A stretch of DNA of 64,000 nucleotides from Dryocosmus kuriphilus (Eukaryota > Arthropoda > Insecta > Hymenoptera > Cynipidae), in assembly GCA_038277395.1 (NCBI GenBank), contig CM076197.1:106232442-106296441 (forward strand). The letters are read 5' to 3'. Position numbers and translations under genes: made by a program. Position 1 is the stretch's first letter; the number at the start of each line of letters is the position of its first letter. Positions 11,024 through 21,755 of the stretch are shown one piece after another. The notes under the pieces are model-generated. The model was not told where the DNA came from. It did not search any database and worked only from the letters and a program-made list of their open reading frames with translations.

Positions 11024-12322
11024 GTGAAGTGCATGCATTACAGTTTGGTCTCCGTATTTCTATTCTACATGGGCTAGTGGGAGAGAAAAGACCTAATTCA
11101 TCTTCCAATATGGCGAATAAAGAAGGTCATCATCATCATGGTCATACACTGATGCATACACATAGCCAACGTCACCAACGCACCAAATTATTAATTAATA
11201 TGCTTGGGACCAAACCGTTTTTTCAAATATCTACGTAAATAATAGTTTTACAGCTTAACTGCATTTAGAAATGAATTAAAATTTTTCAAGGACCATTTCA
11301 TGAAATAATAAAATTTATAAAACAAATTCAATGGTTGATTTTATTATTTCTAAAAAATGGAGAAAAAACTTAATAATTATTTTTGTACAAATTAAAAAAT
11401 TCTGGATGTTTTTGACCCAAAAATTAATTTGGACAATAACAAAATTTCGAGGCGAGAAACAAAATCGACAGGAACTGTAATTGATTAGAACAAATGTTTT
11501 TTATACTTTGAAAATTTGCGAAGTTTTTAGGAAAATAATAAAAAAGCAGTTTGCGTTCCATGCATTTAGAGCCATATTGGAATCCGAACGGCGCCAGCAC
11601 GATCATGAAAGCATGAAATAGTGGAAAGCATGCTCATTCGAATATATAACTAACATAGATATGAATATAAATATAAATACTATAAATAAACTAATATGTC
11701 ACTGTTTATTGTTTATAATAATTTACAAAAATATTTAATTTTTGGCATAGTGACGGAATCTCTGGTGACGGTTTTCGTCAGGTGCTGTATCATCAATCAA
11801 TAATGTTTTTAAAAAAAGAGCGGTAATTATTTGATCGATTCATTCGAGGCCTCCAGTGACGTAACTCCGAAACTCGAGGCCCAACAGTTACGGCCCATAA
11901 TTCCAATCTATAGTACCTGCAAACACCTGGAATCTAACAAGGCCCGAAGTGGCTCGAAATGTCACCCGAAGTGAGCAACATCGTAACATTCGTAACGCGT
12001 CTCAAAGTAAGTGTGCCAAAAGCAAAGTAGAATCAATTAACTGTGTATAAATTCTTATCCCTCATGGTGGCCTAATTAGTATAGTAAATGAATGATAATA
12101 ATTTCGAATTTGGTAGTTATGCTTACAGTATTAATAATGTTTTTAGATTTTTTTGTATTCTTGCCAATGTCAACATACAGTATATCGTTCTATATAACGT
12201 AAACACGACGTAGACTAAATTGCTAACTTGGTCTGTTTTGTTTTCAATAATTTTTAAAAATAAATTTCACACGTACACAGTAATTACTATGCTTATTTAT
12301 TAAATATAGATTTTCAAAGATA
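11024..12322. other. Intergenic; one weak His-rich frame
   Basis: Mostly AT-rich. A 42-codon frame at 11111-11238 starts MANKEGHHHHGHTLMHTHS; it could be a stray exon but has no visible splice partner. Less AT-rich sequence at 11840-12010 may be the SVOP promoter region. Nothing else supported. Confidence 0.3.
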
Positions 12323-14374
12323 ATGGCTAGTTACCAGGAGCGAAAAAGCCCATCAGGGCCTTATCAGGAACTAGAAGAATTTCATGGGCCGGATTTAAAT
12401 ACTCAATTCCGAAACAGTGTAACGCGGAGGAATGATTGCGATAACGGTATCGATCGATCAATGGAACTTAATTCTACGATTATTGTACCACACGGTATGC
12501 ATATAATAATATTATATATTAGAATATTAGACGAAATATTGAATGAAAAACTAAACATATGATTCTTGTTCATAGACACATTTACTGTTGGACAAGCAAT
12601 TAATTCATTAGGTTTTGGAGGCTTCCAAGTTAAATTATCATTAGTCACAGGACTTTGCTGGATGGCAGACAGTATGGAAATAACAATACTTAGCATTCTC
12701 AGTCCTACTTTACACTGTGATTGGAGTATTACGAGATGTGAGCAAGCTGTTACAACAACCGTATGCACCCAAAATTTCAAATATGAATTGAATTGAATTG
12801 CATCATTATATCAGCAATATTTAAAGATACAGATTTGTTAACACTGTTTTGCAGGTGGTGTTTTTAGGAATGGTCCTTAGTTCGACATTTTGGAGTAATT
12901 TGAGTGATAGGTACGGAAGAAAAAAAACTCTTACTCTTTGTGGAGTTTTGCTATTTTATTATGGATTTCTTAGCTCATTTGCTCCAAACTTTTTGTGGGT
13001 TCTACTGCTCAGAGGATTAGTTGGTTTTGCTATTGGATGTGTACCGCAATCGTGAGTTACGTTTTATTTACACTATATTTTACAAACATTTACGAAATGT
13101 TACTATAGTATTTATTTTCAGTGTGACACTGTATGCAGAGTTTCTTCCGGCTGAACAGAGAGCAAAATGTGTGGTTCTATTAGACGTAAGTTGATGGAAT
13201 CGTAAAAGCAAGTTTGATTCTAATCTTGGACGATTCTAATTGCATATACTCAATAACTGACAAATTTTATTTTTACAGTGTTTTTGGGCATTGGGTGCAT
13301 GCTTCGGAATAGTTTTAGCTTTAATCGTGATGCCAACCTTAGGATGGCGTTGGCTCCTTGGGATATCCACTATACCTCTACTTCTTTTCTCTGTATTTAC
13401 TCCGGTAAATATTAAAGAAAACAAACATTTAAGCCGAATCAAGTTATTAAGATTGTTGTGCAATCAATATAGTATATGTAATTTATATAGTGGCTCCCGG
13501 AATCAGTTACATTCGACTTACTGTCAGGACGAACAGATAAAGCTTTGAATACCTTAGAACGAGTAGCGCAAGGAAATAACAAACCTATACCGGTGGGTAG
13601 ACTCGTTTTGGATCGAATGGAGTCCAGTAGTAAAAGTAGATGGACAGAACTGCTTAGCAGAGAAATGTGCAAAACAACAATTTTATCTGGATTATATGGC
13701 AAGTATAATTATAAAATCTTCAGCAAGTACCCATTTTAGTTTAATTTAAATTTTAAAAAAAGTAATTTGAAAAATACATTCCAGGATGGCAAGTGCATTT
13801 TGTTATTATGGTGTTGTACTGATAACTACAGAATTGCTTAATTCATCTGCTGAGCAATGCAACAGTCAAAATTCAGAAACCGAGTTGAATGAAGAATGCC
13901 ACGGGAATTGCAAGTTGACTCGCGGTGATTACATTGATATTTTATGGACCACTTTGGCCGAATTTCCTGGAATATTTTCAACAATATTTTTAATAGAGAA
14001 GTTGGGAAAAAAATTAACTATGGTTATTCAATTACTGTTGTTTGCAGCAGTCGTATGCTTCTTATTAAGCAGAGCTTGTATCCTTAGTAGATTTGTCTTG
14101 ACAATAGGACTTTTTTTGACCAGAGGCTTAATAGCAGGAGTTTTTCAAGCCGCATACGTTTATACCCCGGAAATGTATCCCAATTATTTATTTACGCGAT
14201 ACCGGCGTAAGCACATGTACGGCAATGGCCCGTTTTGGTGCAATGATCACGCCATATGTAGCACTTATCGTTTTACAATCGTCTTCAATAGCAGCTATGA
14301 GTATATACGGCATAACTGCTGTGTGTGCTGCAGTGGCAGTTATAGTGCTACCGGTACAAAGAAAAACTCGCTAA
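12323..14374 (+). CDS. SVOP/SV2-like MFS transporter, frameshifted in last exon
   Basis: Seven exons (12323-12494, 12576-12760, 12855-13051, 13122-13185, 13279-13404, 13491-13702, 13785-14374) join in phase. The product matches the synaptic-vesicle-2-related family of the major facilitator superfamily: TFTVGQAINSLGFGGFQVKL before TM1, WMADSMEI, the TM2-3 signature SDRYGRKK, LPAEQRAKC, WLPES, YTPEMYP. At 14187-14194 TTTA is duplicated in tandem, shifting the frame at about residue 453. Past it a different frame continues the family (GVSTCTAMARFGAMITPY) to a stop at 14372-14374, while the unshifted frame runs on to an unrelated tail ending at 14475. Without the extra 4 bp the protein would be about 513 residues with 12 TMs. 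Either an assembly error, a null allele, or a young pseudogene. Family members are neuronal vesicle proteins of unknown substrate. Confidence 0.9.
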
Positions 14375-15259
14375 CTGTTCAGCATTTAAACAAATTTAAA
14401 AATAGCAAAGAATTTTTTCATTTTCATCTCTGTTCAAGGATCGTTATGTTACTTTATTTTCCACATTCTATGTAGTATTATTTTTACCAATATTACTTTG
14501 CTCTATAAAGAAACTTTGTATACACTGTAAAAATTTTGTGAATATTATATTACGTTCTAACATTCCACTTTAGGAATTAATTACTTAATCAATATTCAAC
14601 AATGTCATTATATGCAATTTCTTGTTCACACATAACTATAGGAACCTTTTCATTGAGATTAATTTCGTATTTTTTTCACACTGAGTTCTGTCTACATTTT
14701 TCGGAGTTTATAATCATATGTATATAATTATAAATTCGATGTGAGAAAAATCAGTTTAATCCCAGTAGTGACCACAAACCCTAAAAGAAAAAATATTTCA
14801 CGGGACACAGATTTTGAATTAATTGTAGATTTTTAATATTTATTTTTACTTTTATCCCTGTGTATTTGTATACCGTTTAAGGTTTTTCCATGCCTAAATC
14901 GTCCCTTCTACTTGGTGTTTACGACAACTCAGGCCTATCCCACTCTGTGTAATGAAAATGACGGAGGAGTGATCTTAGGGGGGGGTAGAGAGAGTGTAGA
15001 TTAGTTCCAATAATGGTGGTAGATGGCGCAAACTGTTTGTGGATAAGGGGGGTAGAGAGGAAAGGAAATTGCACAGTCGTGTAAGTGACATGCGAGGTTA
15101 TGTGGATTTGTTTTTGTCTTGATTTGTAATGTTTATCATCACTTTTTATCAAAATGCGTTTATTTATTATCCTGATCTATTTAATACTTAGGTATGCACA
15201 TATGTATTTTTCTACGATGCGATAACTTATCCAATCCTGATTCCTATGAGTAGTAGAAA
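14375..15259. other. SVOP 3' region, no gene seen
   Basis: AT-rich sequence likely including the SVOP 3' UTR, then a purine-rich run near 14960-15060. No supported frame. Confidence 0.4.
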
Positions 15260-15335
15260 ACAATAGAAAACATGTGCTTTGCGGCACCAAAAGAAGTGGC
15301 GACATCTGCGTCGAGCTTTGAGTGTCCAGCCTCAT
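15260..15335 (+). repeat. Half-copy of a hairpin MITE (family of 52984-53248)
   Basis: AGTGGCGACATCTG, GAGCTTTGAG and GTCCAGCCTCA occur in the same order as in the right arm of the complete element at 52984-53248. Confidence 0.65.
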
Positions 15336-15731
15336 TGTTGACACTGAGGTTATAACCCCACTTTTTCAACAGATGTTCCTTTGACTGCATCGACTATATT
15401 TTTTTGCATGCGTCCTGCACGTTTTCATGAGACTTCAATACGTCACGCTCGCGTAGAAAACTTGAGGCACATAGAATTATACAACACAGTATAGGCGTAG
15501 AAAACCACGCATATTACGTGACGTATTATATGTTGCCAACCCTGACTGAAGATCGACACACATTAAGGATGCCGTTTCACGGAGGCATGTTTTGAATTAA
15601 TCGTGAAATTAATATTTTACATAGGATTCATTTCTAGTTATCTTGTTGATTTATGGCAAATCTGATTGGTCGAGAACCTAGATGCCAACTCGATTATAAT
15701 CTTTGACTCGTATTCATTTATCGTTCCATCC

Positions 15732-15984
15732 CTGCCGATAGAAATCACTGGAAAATGCCTGGAGATTCTCAGGTCAGAGAAGTTTCTGAGACGCAGGCTC
15801 TCAGGTAGCAGTTTTTAAAGTTTCAGGTAGGGCTTTTAAATGGCCTGAAGGCTCGTAAATCCCAAATCTCTTAGACCTCAGACTATCTCTAGAGATGAAA
15901 TCATTCAAATAGAGCCTGAAGAAAGCCTGAAATCGTCCTGAGAACATGCCTGAGAATATCCTGAGACTTTCTATCGGCAGGGAT
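15732..15984 (+). mobile_element. CCCTGCCGATAG MITE, copy 2
   Basis: About 253 bp with termini TCCCTGCCGATAGAAA and TTTCTATCGGCAGGGA. The interior is very close to copy 3 (32786-33039). It encodes nothing. Confidence 0.85.
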
Positions 15985-16133
15985 CAGAGTTTAATTCAAA
16001 ACAAGCCTCTGTGAAAAATACCTCAAGTATTTTATGTTGTATGAAGTACATATCTTCGTTATTTTTGTTCATGACAGTTCTATCTGAGTGCTCGAAAAAT
16101 GATCGTCGCATAAGTATTAAGTAGGTACTCCAC

Positions 16134-16652
16134 CAAGAGTGACCAAGAGCCTCGGTTGGCTCAGGTGGTAGTGCGCCGACCTTGAAAGCAAGAATTCCGG
16201 GGTTTGAATCCTGAGCCAGGTATCAATGGAATTTTCTATGTACTTGTATCTTCCCTCTACGCTTCTATACTGAGATTCGAGGCTCTTGTGGTTGGAAACC
16301 CACGTTAAAACTGTAGGTCCCCGCCAGGCGACTCCCCGCATAAAGAAGCCCAGTGATCCTTCAGAGAAGATGCTTCATATCGAGGGGCAAATGCTTGGGG
16401 GCCACGGACGATTCTGAGAGAGAAAGAAGAGAGAGAGACTAGGAAAAAGTTGTACAAATTTGGTAGTAATTGTTCTGGGAGACTCAAACCCATAAGCACG
16501 GGGCGTCACTCCGTGAGAAGAAAGTGGAAGTCTTTTTACTTGCTGCCGATGCAATCAGGTGGCGCTCGGGTATTTTTCACGATATCGCGCGTGCGATAGA
16601 GAGTGACGCCCCCGTGCCCGTAAGGGAAGGGAGTATAAATAAAACAAAAAAA
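16134..16652 (+). mobile_element. tRNA-derived SINE with target-site duplication
   Basis: A tRNA-like head carries an A box (TGGCTCAGGTGGTAGTGCG) and a B box (GGGTTTGAATCC) in the right order and spacing for a polymerase III promoter, followed by a body shared with the copies at 27909-28140 and 37737-38061 and a tail GGGAGTATAAATAAAAC. GTACTCCACC is duplicated at 16124-16133 and 16653-16662. A hairpin (16494-16622) is inserted near the 3' end. Confidence 0.85.
16494..16622. mobile_element. Small hairpin inserted in the SINE
   Basis: GCACGGGGCGTCACTC at its left is matched by GAGTGACGCCCCCGTGC at its right. The 37737-38061 SINE copy lacks the segment at this point, so it is an insertion of about 130 bp. 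Confidence 0.65.
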
Positions 16653-16845
16653 GTACTCCACCGTGAACTAATCCGATTGAGGGCTCCACATCCGTTGAGG
16701 CCTAGTAAAGGATTGAGGCTTATAGGGAAATATAAATAAAATTGCAAGATTTATTTATTAAATTATGTTTTTTTGCTCTTTGTTATTTTTAGTTAAATGC
16801 TGGACGTTTATACCTGTATGATAAAATGAAGTACAACACATGGAG

Positions 16846-17127
16846 TACAAGGAGACCGCCTATGGTTGATGCTGGTGGGAAGCAGCTCACAACCGCAGGC
16901 CCCTTCCCTCGGATTCCACTTCTTTCAGAACAAGAGCGCCACGTGTAGACAATGGAGTAATTACAATATCGCTATAGAAGCAGACGACATAGCAGATGAT
17001 GGCAGACGATATTGTAATTCTTCCATTGTCTACAAATGGCGCTCTTGTTCTGAAAGAAGTGTAAATCCGATGGAAGGGCCCACGACATGGCACCAGGCGA
17101 AATTGATGGCGAACGGTCTCCCTTGTA
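16846..17127. mobile_element. Near-palindromic MITE, ~130-bp arms
   Basis: The arms begin TACAA(G)GGAGACCG and run inward through matched blocks such as CACTTCTTTCAGAACAAGAG and GTAGACAATGG to a central ATATCG/CGATAT. Flanking TA on both sides would fit a Tc1/mariner-type insertion. Frames on both strands are mirror images of the arms, not genes. Confidence 0.8.
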
Positions 17128-17251
17128 GTACTTCGTGTTTGAACAGAATTGAAAGATTTATTCAATTCAATGTTTAGTATTGTTAGTGAAGTAGGTGAAA
17201 TAATACATTTTTATATGAAAAATTTCAATTAAAAAATTTAACGCTGAAACT

Positions 17252-17560
17252 ATGGGGAGAAAATATGTAGCACCTTTTTGCAAGATAGGCTATAAGTTGC
17301 AATCAAATCGCAGCAGAAATCAAAACTGTCAAAACACAGAACGTGAAAATGAAAAAAATACCGAAAAAGGGGAAAAAGTGGTATTTTTACGGTTCCAAAT
17401 GATCCAGTAACTATTGAAAATCGGCAAAAATCCATACCAAGGAAAGATTTTGAATTTAATAGTGGGCATGACGTATTTGAGAGACATTTTCATCCTGAGC
17501 AAATTGTGAGGATTCACGAAGGGAAAGATGATCAGGGAAACGCTATTGCAGCAGTATTAT
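17252..17560 (+). pseudogene. Degenerate THAP domain, second lineage
   Basis: Starts MGRKYVAPFCKIGYKLQSN; after a frameshift near 17400 the homology continues as NDPVTIENRQKSIPRKDFEF and HDVFERHFHPEQIVRIHEG. This follows the THAP plan (C2CH zinc ligands, a core tryptophan, AVPTF-like end), but the first cysteine is absent and the cysteine of the usual V-C-E-R-H-F is phenylalanine. Zinc binding would be lost. Its sequence differs from the 9247 remnant, so it comes from another element or host gene. Confidence 0.6.
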
Positions 17561-18376
17561 ATTTTTGATTTTCATTTATATAAGTACAAAAACGTCGTAA
17601 AAATCTTCGCTTTTATTACACAATTTTATCTACAAATAAGATTGCGCGAATTTATCACAGAAGAAAATAAAAAAATTTTAAACACTAGTCGCCTCAAAGA
17701 GGAAGAAGTCAAGCTTTACTCCACTTAAACTGATAAGCTTGATTATCCTGGTGCTTAAAAATATGAAATACTTAAACATTTGCATGCTTTAAATATGTGT
17801 TGTGTTTATAACAGATTTTTATTTAAGAAAAATGTATTTATAATAATATTAATGTCCATGCATGGCATGTAAATTAATATTCAAGGAATATATTTTAAAT
17901 ACATATTTTTATGTTGATATAAAGTGTTTTCTTTATTGCCCTCCACTTGTCCTGTACCAAAAGTTTCAATTTTAGAAAATATTTAATAAAAGAATGCACA
18001 TTTTTCTTGAACTCAGAAAAAACATTTTTAAGATATAGTCGATGTAGTCAGATTTGCTTTAATTATCAAAATGTTTTGTAAAACCCACAAATGATAATTT
18101 ATTTAATTAATAAATTATTTATAAATTCATATTCCATGATTCATGAGTTAAATTTTTTATTATTCAAACTCTATAAATGCACAAAAAACACGGAACATTG
18201 TTTTACAAATCCTTTTTTTTCAATCAATCCTTTCCATTAAAATACAAATTGTTACTTTTAAAATGTTGTTTACGCACCAAATTAGTCTAAAAAAATTGTG
18301 ATTTTCACGGAAAGATTTGATCGCAAAACCTGGCAAAACCGTGCAAAACTACACAGGAGTCGGATAGGGCTCGTTC
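17561..18376. other. AT-rich intergenic, no gene seen
   Basis: No supported gene, repeat pair or RNA structure was recognised here. Confidence 0.4.
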
Positions 18377-18384
18377 ATGGTCTC

Positions 18385-19084
18385 CAGGGTTGCGAACGTA
18401 AAAAACCTTCGGTAAATTACACAGGTTTTTTACGTGTTTACGTACGTAATTTACGCCCTCAGTTTTTTACAAAAGGTAATATAAGTTTTCAAAATGGCGA
18501 CTGCGCAGAAGTGGTGTGGTATTCAAGTCATTCAAGTATTCACCATGACATTTATTCTTGTGATTATAGTAGTGATTATAGCGATTATAGTAACAAATAA
18601 TCAAAAAAGTTATGAACCTATGAGCTAGAAGACGGTCGTAGCTTGTATTTTTCAAAATTTCATTACATTTTAGACATTTTGATACAGCTCCTCCTTCTCC
18701 AACTTTTTGACGTTCAAATTCCAGTTCTTTCCAAGGGATTGGTTGTCCCTTCTAATTTTTTTACCTGGTTTACTCATTTTTTACTTTTAAAGCGTAAACC
18801 TCAATTATTCAATTTTCAAAATTTTCTGTCATTGTCACAAAAGTGAGGTTAAGTCATTCCGTTTTCCCCTTTTTCCTCAATTTGAAATCCGCGATCTTTA
18901 CTAGGTTTTTTACGTAAGGGTTTTTCTATAGTAAATGCATGTAACTATGAAATGGTCGTAAGATTTGGCTGACGCCCCCCCCCCCCAACCCAAAAACCCC
19001 GTTACGTAATTAATGGACGCTCCCTTACATATTTGACGTATTATACGTATGAAACTTCGAGTTACGCGTAACTGTGCAACCCTG
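18385..19084. mobile_element. hAT-type non-autonomous element
   Basis: 700 bp beginning CAGGGTTGCGAACG and ending GTGCAACCCTG, flanked by a perfect 8-bp direct repeat ATGGTCTC (18377-18384 and 19085-19092). CAGGG ends and 8-bp duplications are the hAT signature. The interior holds repeated TTTTTTACGT blocks and a C-homopolymer near 18975, with no transposase remnant. Confidence 0.85.
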
Positions 19085-19229
19085 ATGGTCTCTATGAGCT
19101 TCAGGGTTGCCGAGTGACGCGACACTGAAGATTTCTTAGGTAAAATATGTGCTTTACGCCGAAAACCCCCCACTCTATACAAATTTGAAGTTTACGACGT
19201 AAAATACATACTAACTACTGTAAAAAAAT

Positions 19230-19575
19230 CTGCCCGCTTCGCGCTCCGATTTATTTGGGCCTCGTGCTTCGCGCTCGGATGTTTTTGGTCCTTGCACATC
19301 GTGCTTGGTATTCATTACGTAGGTCTTAAAATTTCAAAACACCTACTTTTAATGAGATTATTAAATTTCAATTTTTTATTAAAAATTACAAAAGAAATTA
19401 CTTTACTTAAGGCTCTATCGACCTTAAAATACATTCTCATCATGACACTCGCGCTTCGCGCTCGACAATTACATTTTTTAAAACACATTGTAGATTGGTA
19501 AAGTTTTTTTTGTGATTTTCCAAATTTTCACAATGCAGGATTTCGATTCTTAAAAGTAAAACGATGAGTCTTATT
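19230..19575 (+). repeat. GCGCTTCGCGCTCG-bearing dispersed repeat
   Basis: Contains the near-palindromic GCTTCGCGCTC motif three times, including two about 32 bp apart. The whole block reappears in reverse orientation at 60080-60365 (shared AGGTCGATAGAG, CATCATGACACT, ACACCTAC). Class unknown. Confidence 0.7.
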
Positions 19576-20350
19576 TTGTAATACCTTCTCTGATGAGAAT
19601 GTAAAAAATTACTATCGCATTTTTATATCTTTGCACGTACTTAGGTATGTTACATGGTTTTCTACATGTATGCCACGTTCGGACGTCCCTACCTTGCGAT
19701 AGTGGAGAATACAGGAGACCAAACCTCTGCTAGTGTATTCGAAAATAAGCAAAAAGTGCTATGTTACGTATTTTTGTCATAGTGAGGGAAATTTAAGTGG
19801 CGGGAAACTTAAATTTTTAACTGACAGCCGATTGAAAGTTTGTTACAGGTTTGCGACATTGAGAGTTTGTTACGGTAAGTTACCTCATTTAGGTAACATA
19901 CGTCGCAAACCTCGAGTCACGTGTCACAACCCATCCCTGCCTTCCACTGATTAGTCAAATACCCTGAAATCAAAGATATAGTATCTTTGCTGACTTCACT
20001 GATCACTCCAATGCGCATAATGGCGACCAATGGCCAATGGCCAATATATACATTGCGGCTGTCAACAAACACGAAAATTGTCAAGTATAATTAAATATGA
20101 AACATTGATACGTTCTTTGGTGCTTTTAGATATATTTCACAAGAAGACGATAACATAAGAATGTAAAGGTAATGGAATTATCATAATATTTTTATTTTTA
20201 TTTTGAAGAATTGTTTGAAAATTTGTAATTTCTGGATTTGCATATATATTTTGGTAAACTATACATAATAATAGGTAGATATACGTTTTATAATTATAAT
20301 TTTTAATTAATGTATTGCTTATTTTTTTCAGAACGTTCTTTTCAAATTTA
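19576..20350 (+). other. Upstream region and probable 5' UTR intron of the GT92 gene
   Basis: A likely non-coding exon ends AAAG/GTAATG near 20167 and a strong acceptor TTTTTTTCAG ends at 20331, just before the start codon. The stretch 19700-19960 holds short repeated TTTGTTACAG/GTTACG blocks. Confidence 0.4.
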
Positions 20351-21592
20351 ATGTCACAGCAAAGTAGTATCATGCGTAAGTACTATCAAGCCGCGTTGCT
20401 CGCGGTAGCTACTGTGAGCATCATATCCCTACTTTTTTATCGACATGAGTATAACAAGTTACGATATGTCCTTGAAGTTTTCAATTATTTTGGAAAAACT
20501 GAGCTCAAAGGACATATTGATAATTGCACAGAGGACAACACAAAACCTGAAAAAGTTAGCTCAGAATTCGATGAACCGTTCGCATCGTGGCAAAGACTTA
20601 ACGATGATTTATTCGTCTATTCGTCTTATGGTAAAAGCAAAAGAGAAGTTGTAACCATAGGTTTCGGAAAATTACTAAATAATTTAAATTTGAATTGCGA
20701 TGTGTATTTACACGAAGAGAGCAGACTGGCACTCGGAAAATTCTCTTATTCAATTATAAAAAATTCAACGGACGTTATAAGGAATGACGAATATTGTGGG
20801 TATCTGTTAAAATGCGAGCATTTCGAGGAAGGAAATCCCACCGGTGTAACGTACTATCAAACGTCAGATGATATTATCAATAGAGATAATGTGATTTTGT
20901 CGTTAAAGCATTTAGCACAACCCTTAAGCGTCGATAGTTACGTTTTTTGTGTTGCGCCGCCAGAAAATATATTGATAAGTCAGTCAGAAATGACGAATTT
21001 CATAAATACTCACAAGTCAATTGGCGTGAATAATTTTCTCGTGTACGATTATGGTGTCCCTATTGAGTTTAACAAAGCACTAGAAAGAACCGCGAAATAT
21101 GATTATACCAAAATTCCGTGGAACTTTCCTTTCATCAAAGCTCGCTCACGTATAATAAAGGAAATTATAGAATTAGACTGTCTTTACCGCACATACAATA
21201 AAATAATGTACGCAGCCGTTTTGTCATGGGAAGAATATATTGTGCTGAATTATCATTCTAATCTACATAATTTAATGGTTGACTTTAAAAAGAACAAAAT
21301 GTATGGGCAACGTTTCATGTTGAAGAGTTCAATTTCCTGTGTACAAAAAAAGGATGACAAATATAAGGCGAACTCTACCATTCCACGTAAACAAGAAGAG
21401 AATGGGAACCATCGACCTGTATACATTTTAAAATCTGACGAGGTTCTGCATAATGAGGTTATTAAAACTATGGAAGTTCTTCCTGAATTGGTTGTTGTGA
21501 ACCGGTATCAAGAATGCGAAAGTACACAAGAAAGTGTAAAACGAAAAATTTCGAATTATAGGAAGAGTTTCAGGTTTGCGGGAGATACGTGA
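20351..21592 (+). CDS. Glycosyltransferase family 92-like type II membrane protein
   Basis: A single coding exon of 413 residues. The ATG at 20351 follows a splice acceptor at 20331, so the frame extending upstream is intron. A short cytosolic tail is followed by one membrane segment (about residues 13-32), the type II layout of Golgi transferases. The C-terminal part resembles the GT92 (DUF23) domain: YVFCVAPPENIL, FINTHKSIGVNNFLVYDYG, ELDCLYRTYNKIMYAAVLSW, and conserved cysteines. GT92 enzymes such as worm GALT-1 add galactose to glycans. The usual acidic metal-binding motif (D-x-D-E) reads LSWEEY here and the late H-Y-R reads VNRYQE, so catalysis may be altered or lost. AATAAA follows at 21750. 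Confidence 0.75.
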   Translation: MSQQSSIMRKYYQAALLAVATVSIISLLFYRHEYNKLRYVLEVFNYFGKTELKGHIDNCTEDNTKPEKVSSEFDEPFASWQRLNDDLFVYSSYGKSKREVVTIGFGKLLNNLNLNCDVYLHEESRLALGKFSYSIIKNSTDVIRNDEYCGYLLKCEHFEEGNPTGVTYYQTSDDIINRDNVILSLKHLAQPLSVDSYVFCVAPPENILISQSEMTNFINTHKSIGVNNFLVYDYGVPIEFNKALERTAKYDYTKIPWNFPFIKARSRIIKEIIELDCLYRTYNKIMYAAVLSWEEYIVLNYHSNLHNLMVDFKKNKMYGQRFMLKSSISCVQKKDDKYKANSTIPRKQEENGNHRPVYILKSDEVLHNEVIKTMEVLPELVVVNRYQECESTQESVKRKISNYRKSFRFAGDT

Positions 21593-21749
21593 AAAAGAAC
21601 GTTATTTCTTTGCTTCTGCTTTTTTAATTTGACAGACGAGGTTTGAGTTTTCTCATTTGTTCCAGAAACAAATACGATTTTGAAATCACAGCTTGAATAA
21701 CAAAAAAACTGATGTCGATGCAGTACCTATTATTGTATTAGACTTTGAC

Positions 21750-21755
21750 AATAAA
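21750..21755 (+). terminator. Polyadenylation signal of the GT92 gene
   Basis: AATAAA about 160 nt after the stop codon, in the sense strand. Confidence 0.55.

Noticed and set aside
12403..12780. 125-codon minus-strand frame
   Set aside because: It lies antisense across two SVOP exons and their intron; the plus strand has clear family similarity and splice sites.
16140..16210. tRNA-like gene with A and B boxes
   Set aside because: It is the head of a SINE: the same body follows in two other copies and the insert is flanked by a target-site duplication. No good cloverleaf with acceptor stem was seen.
16866..17177. Overlapping frames of 103 and 92 codons on opposite strands
   Set aside because: They are mirror translations of the two arms of a palindromic MITE.
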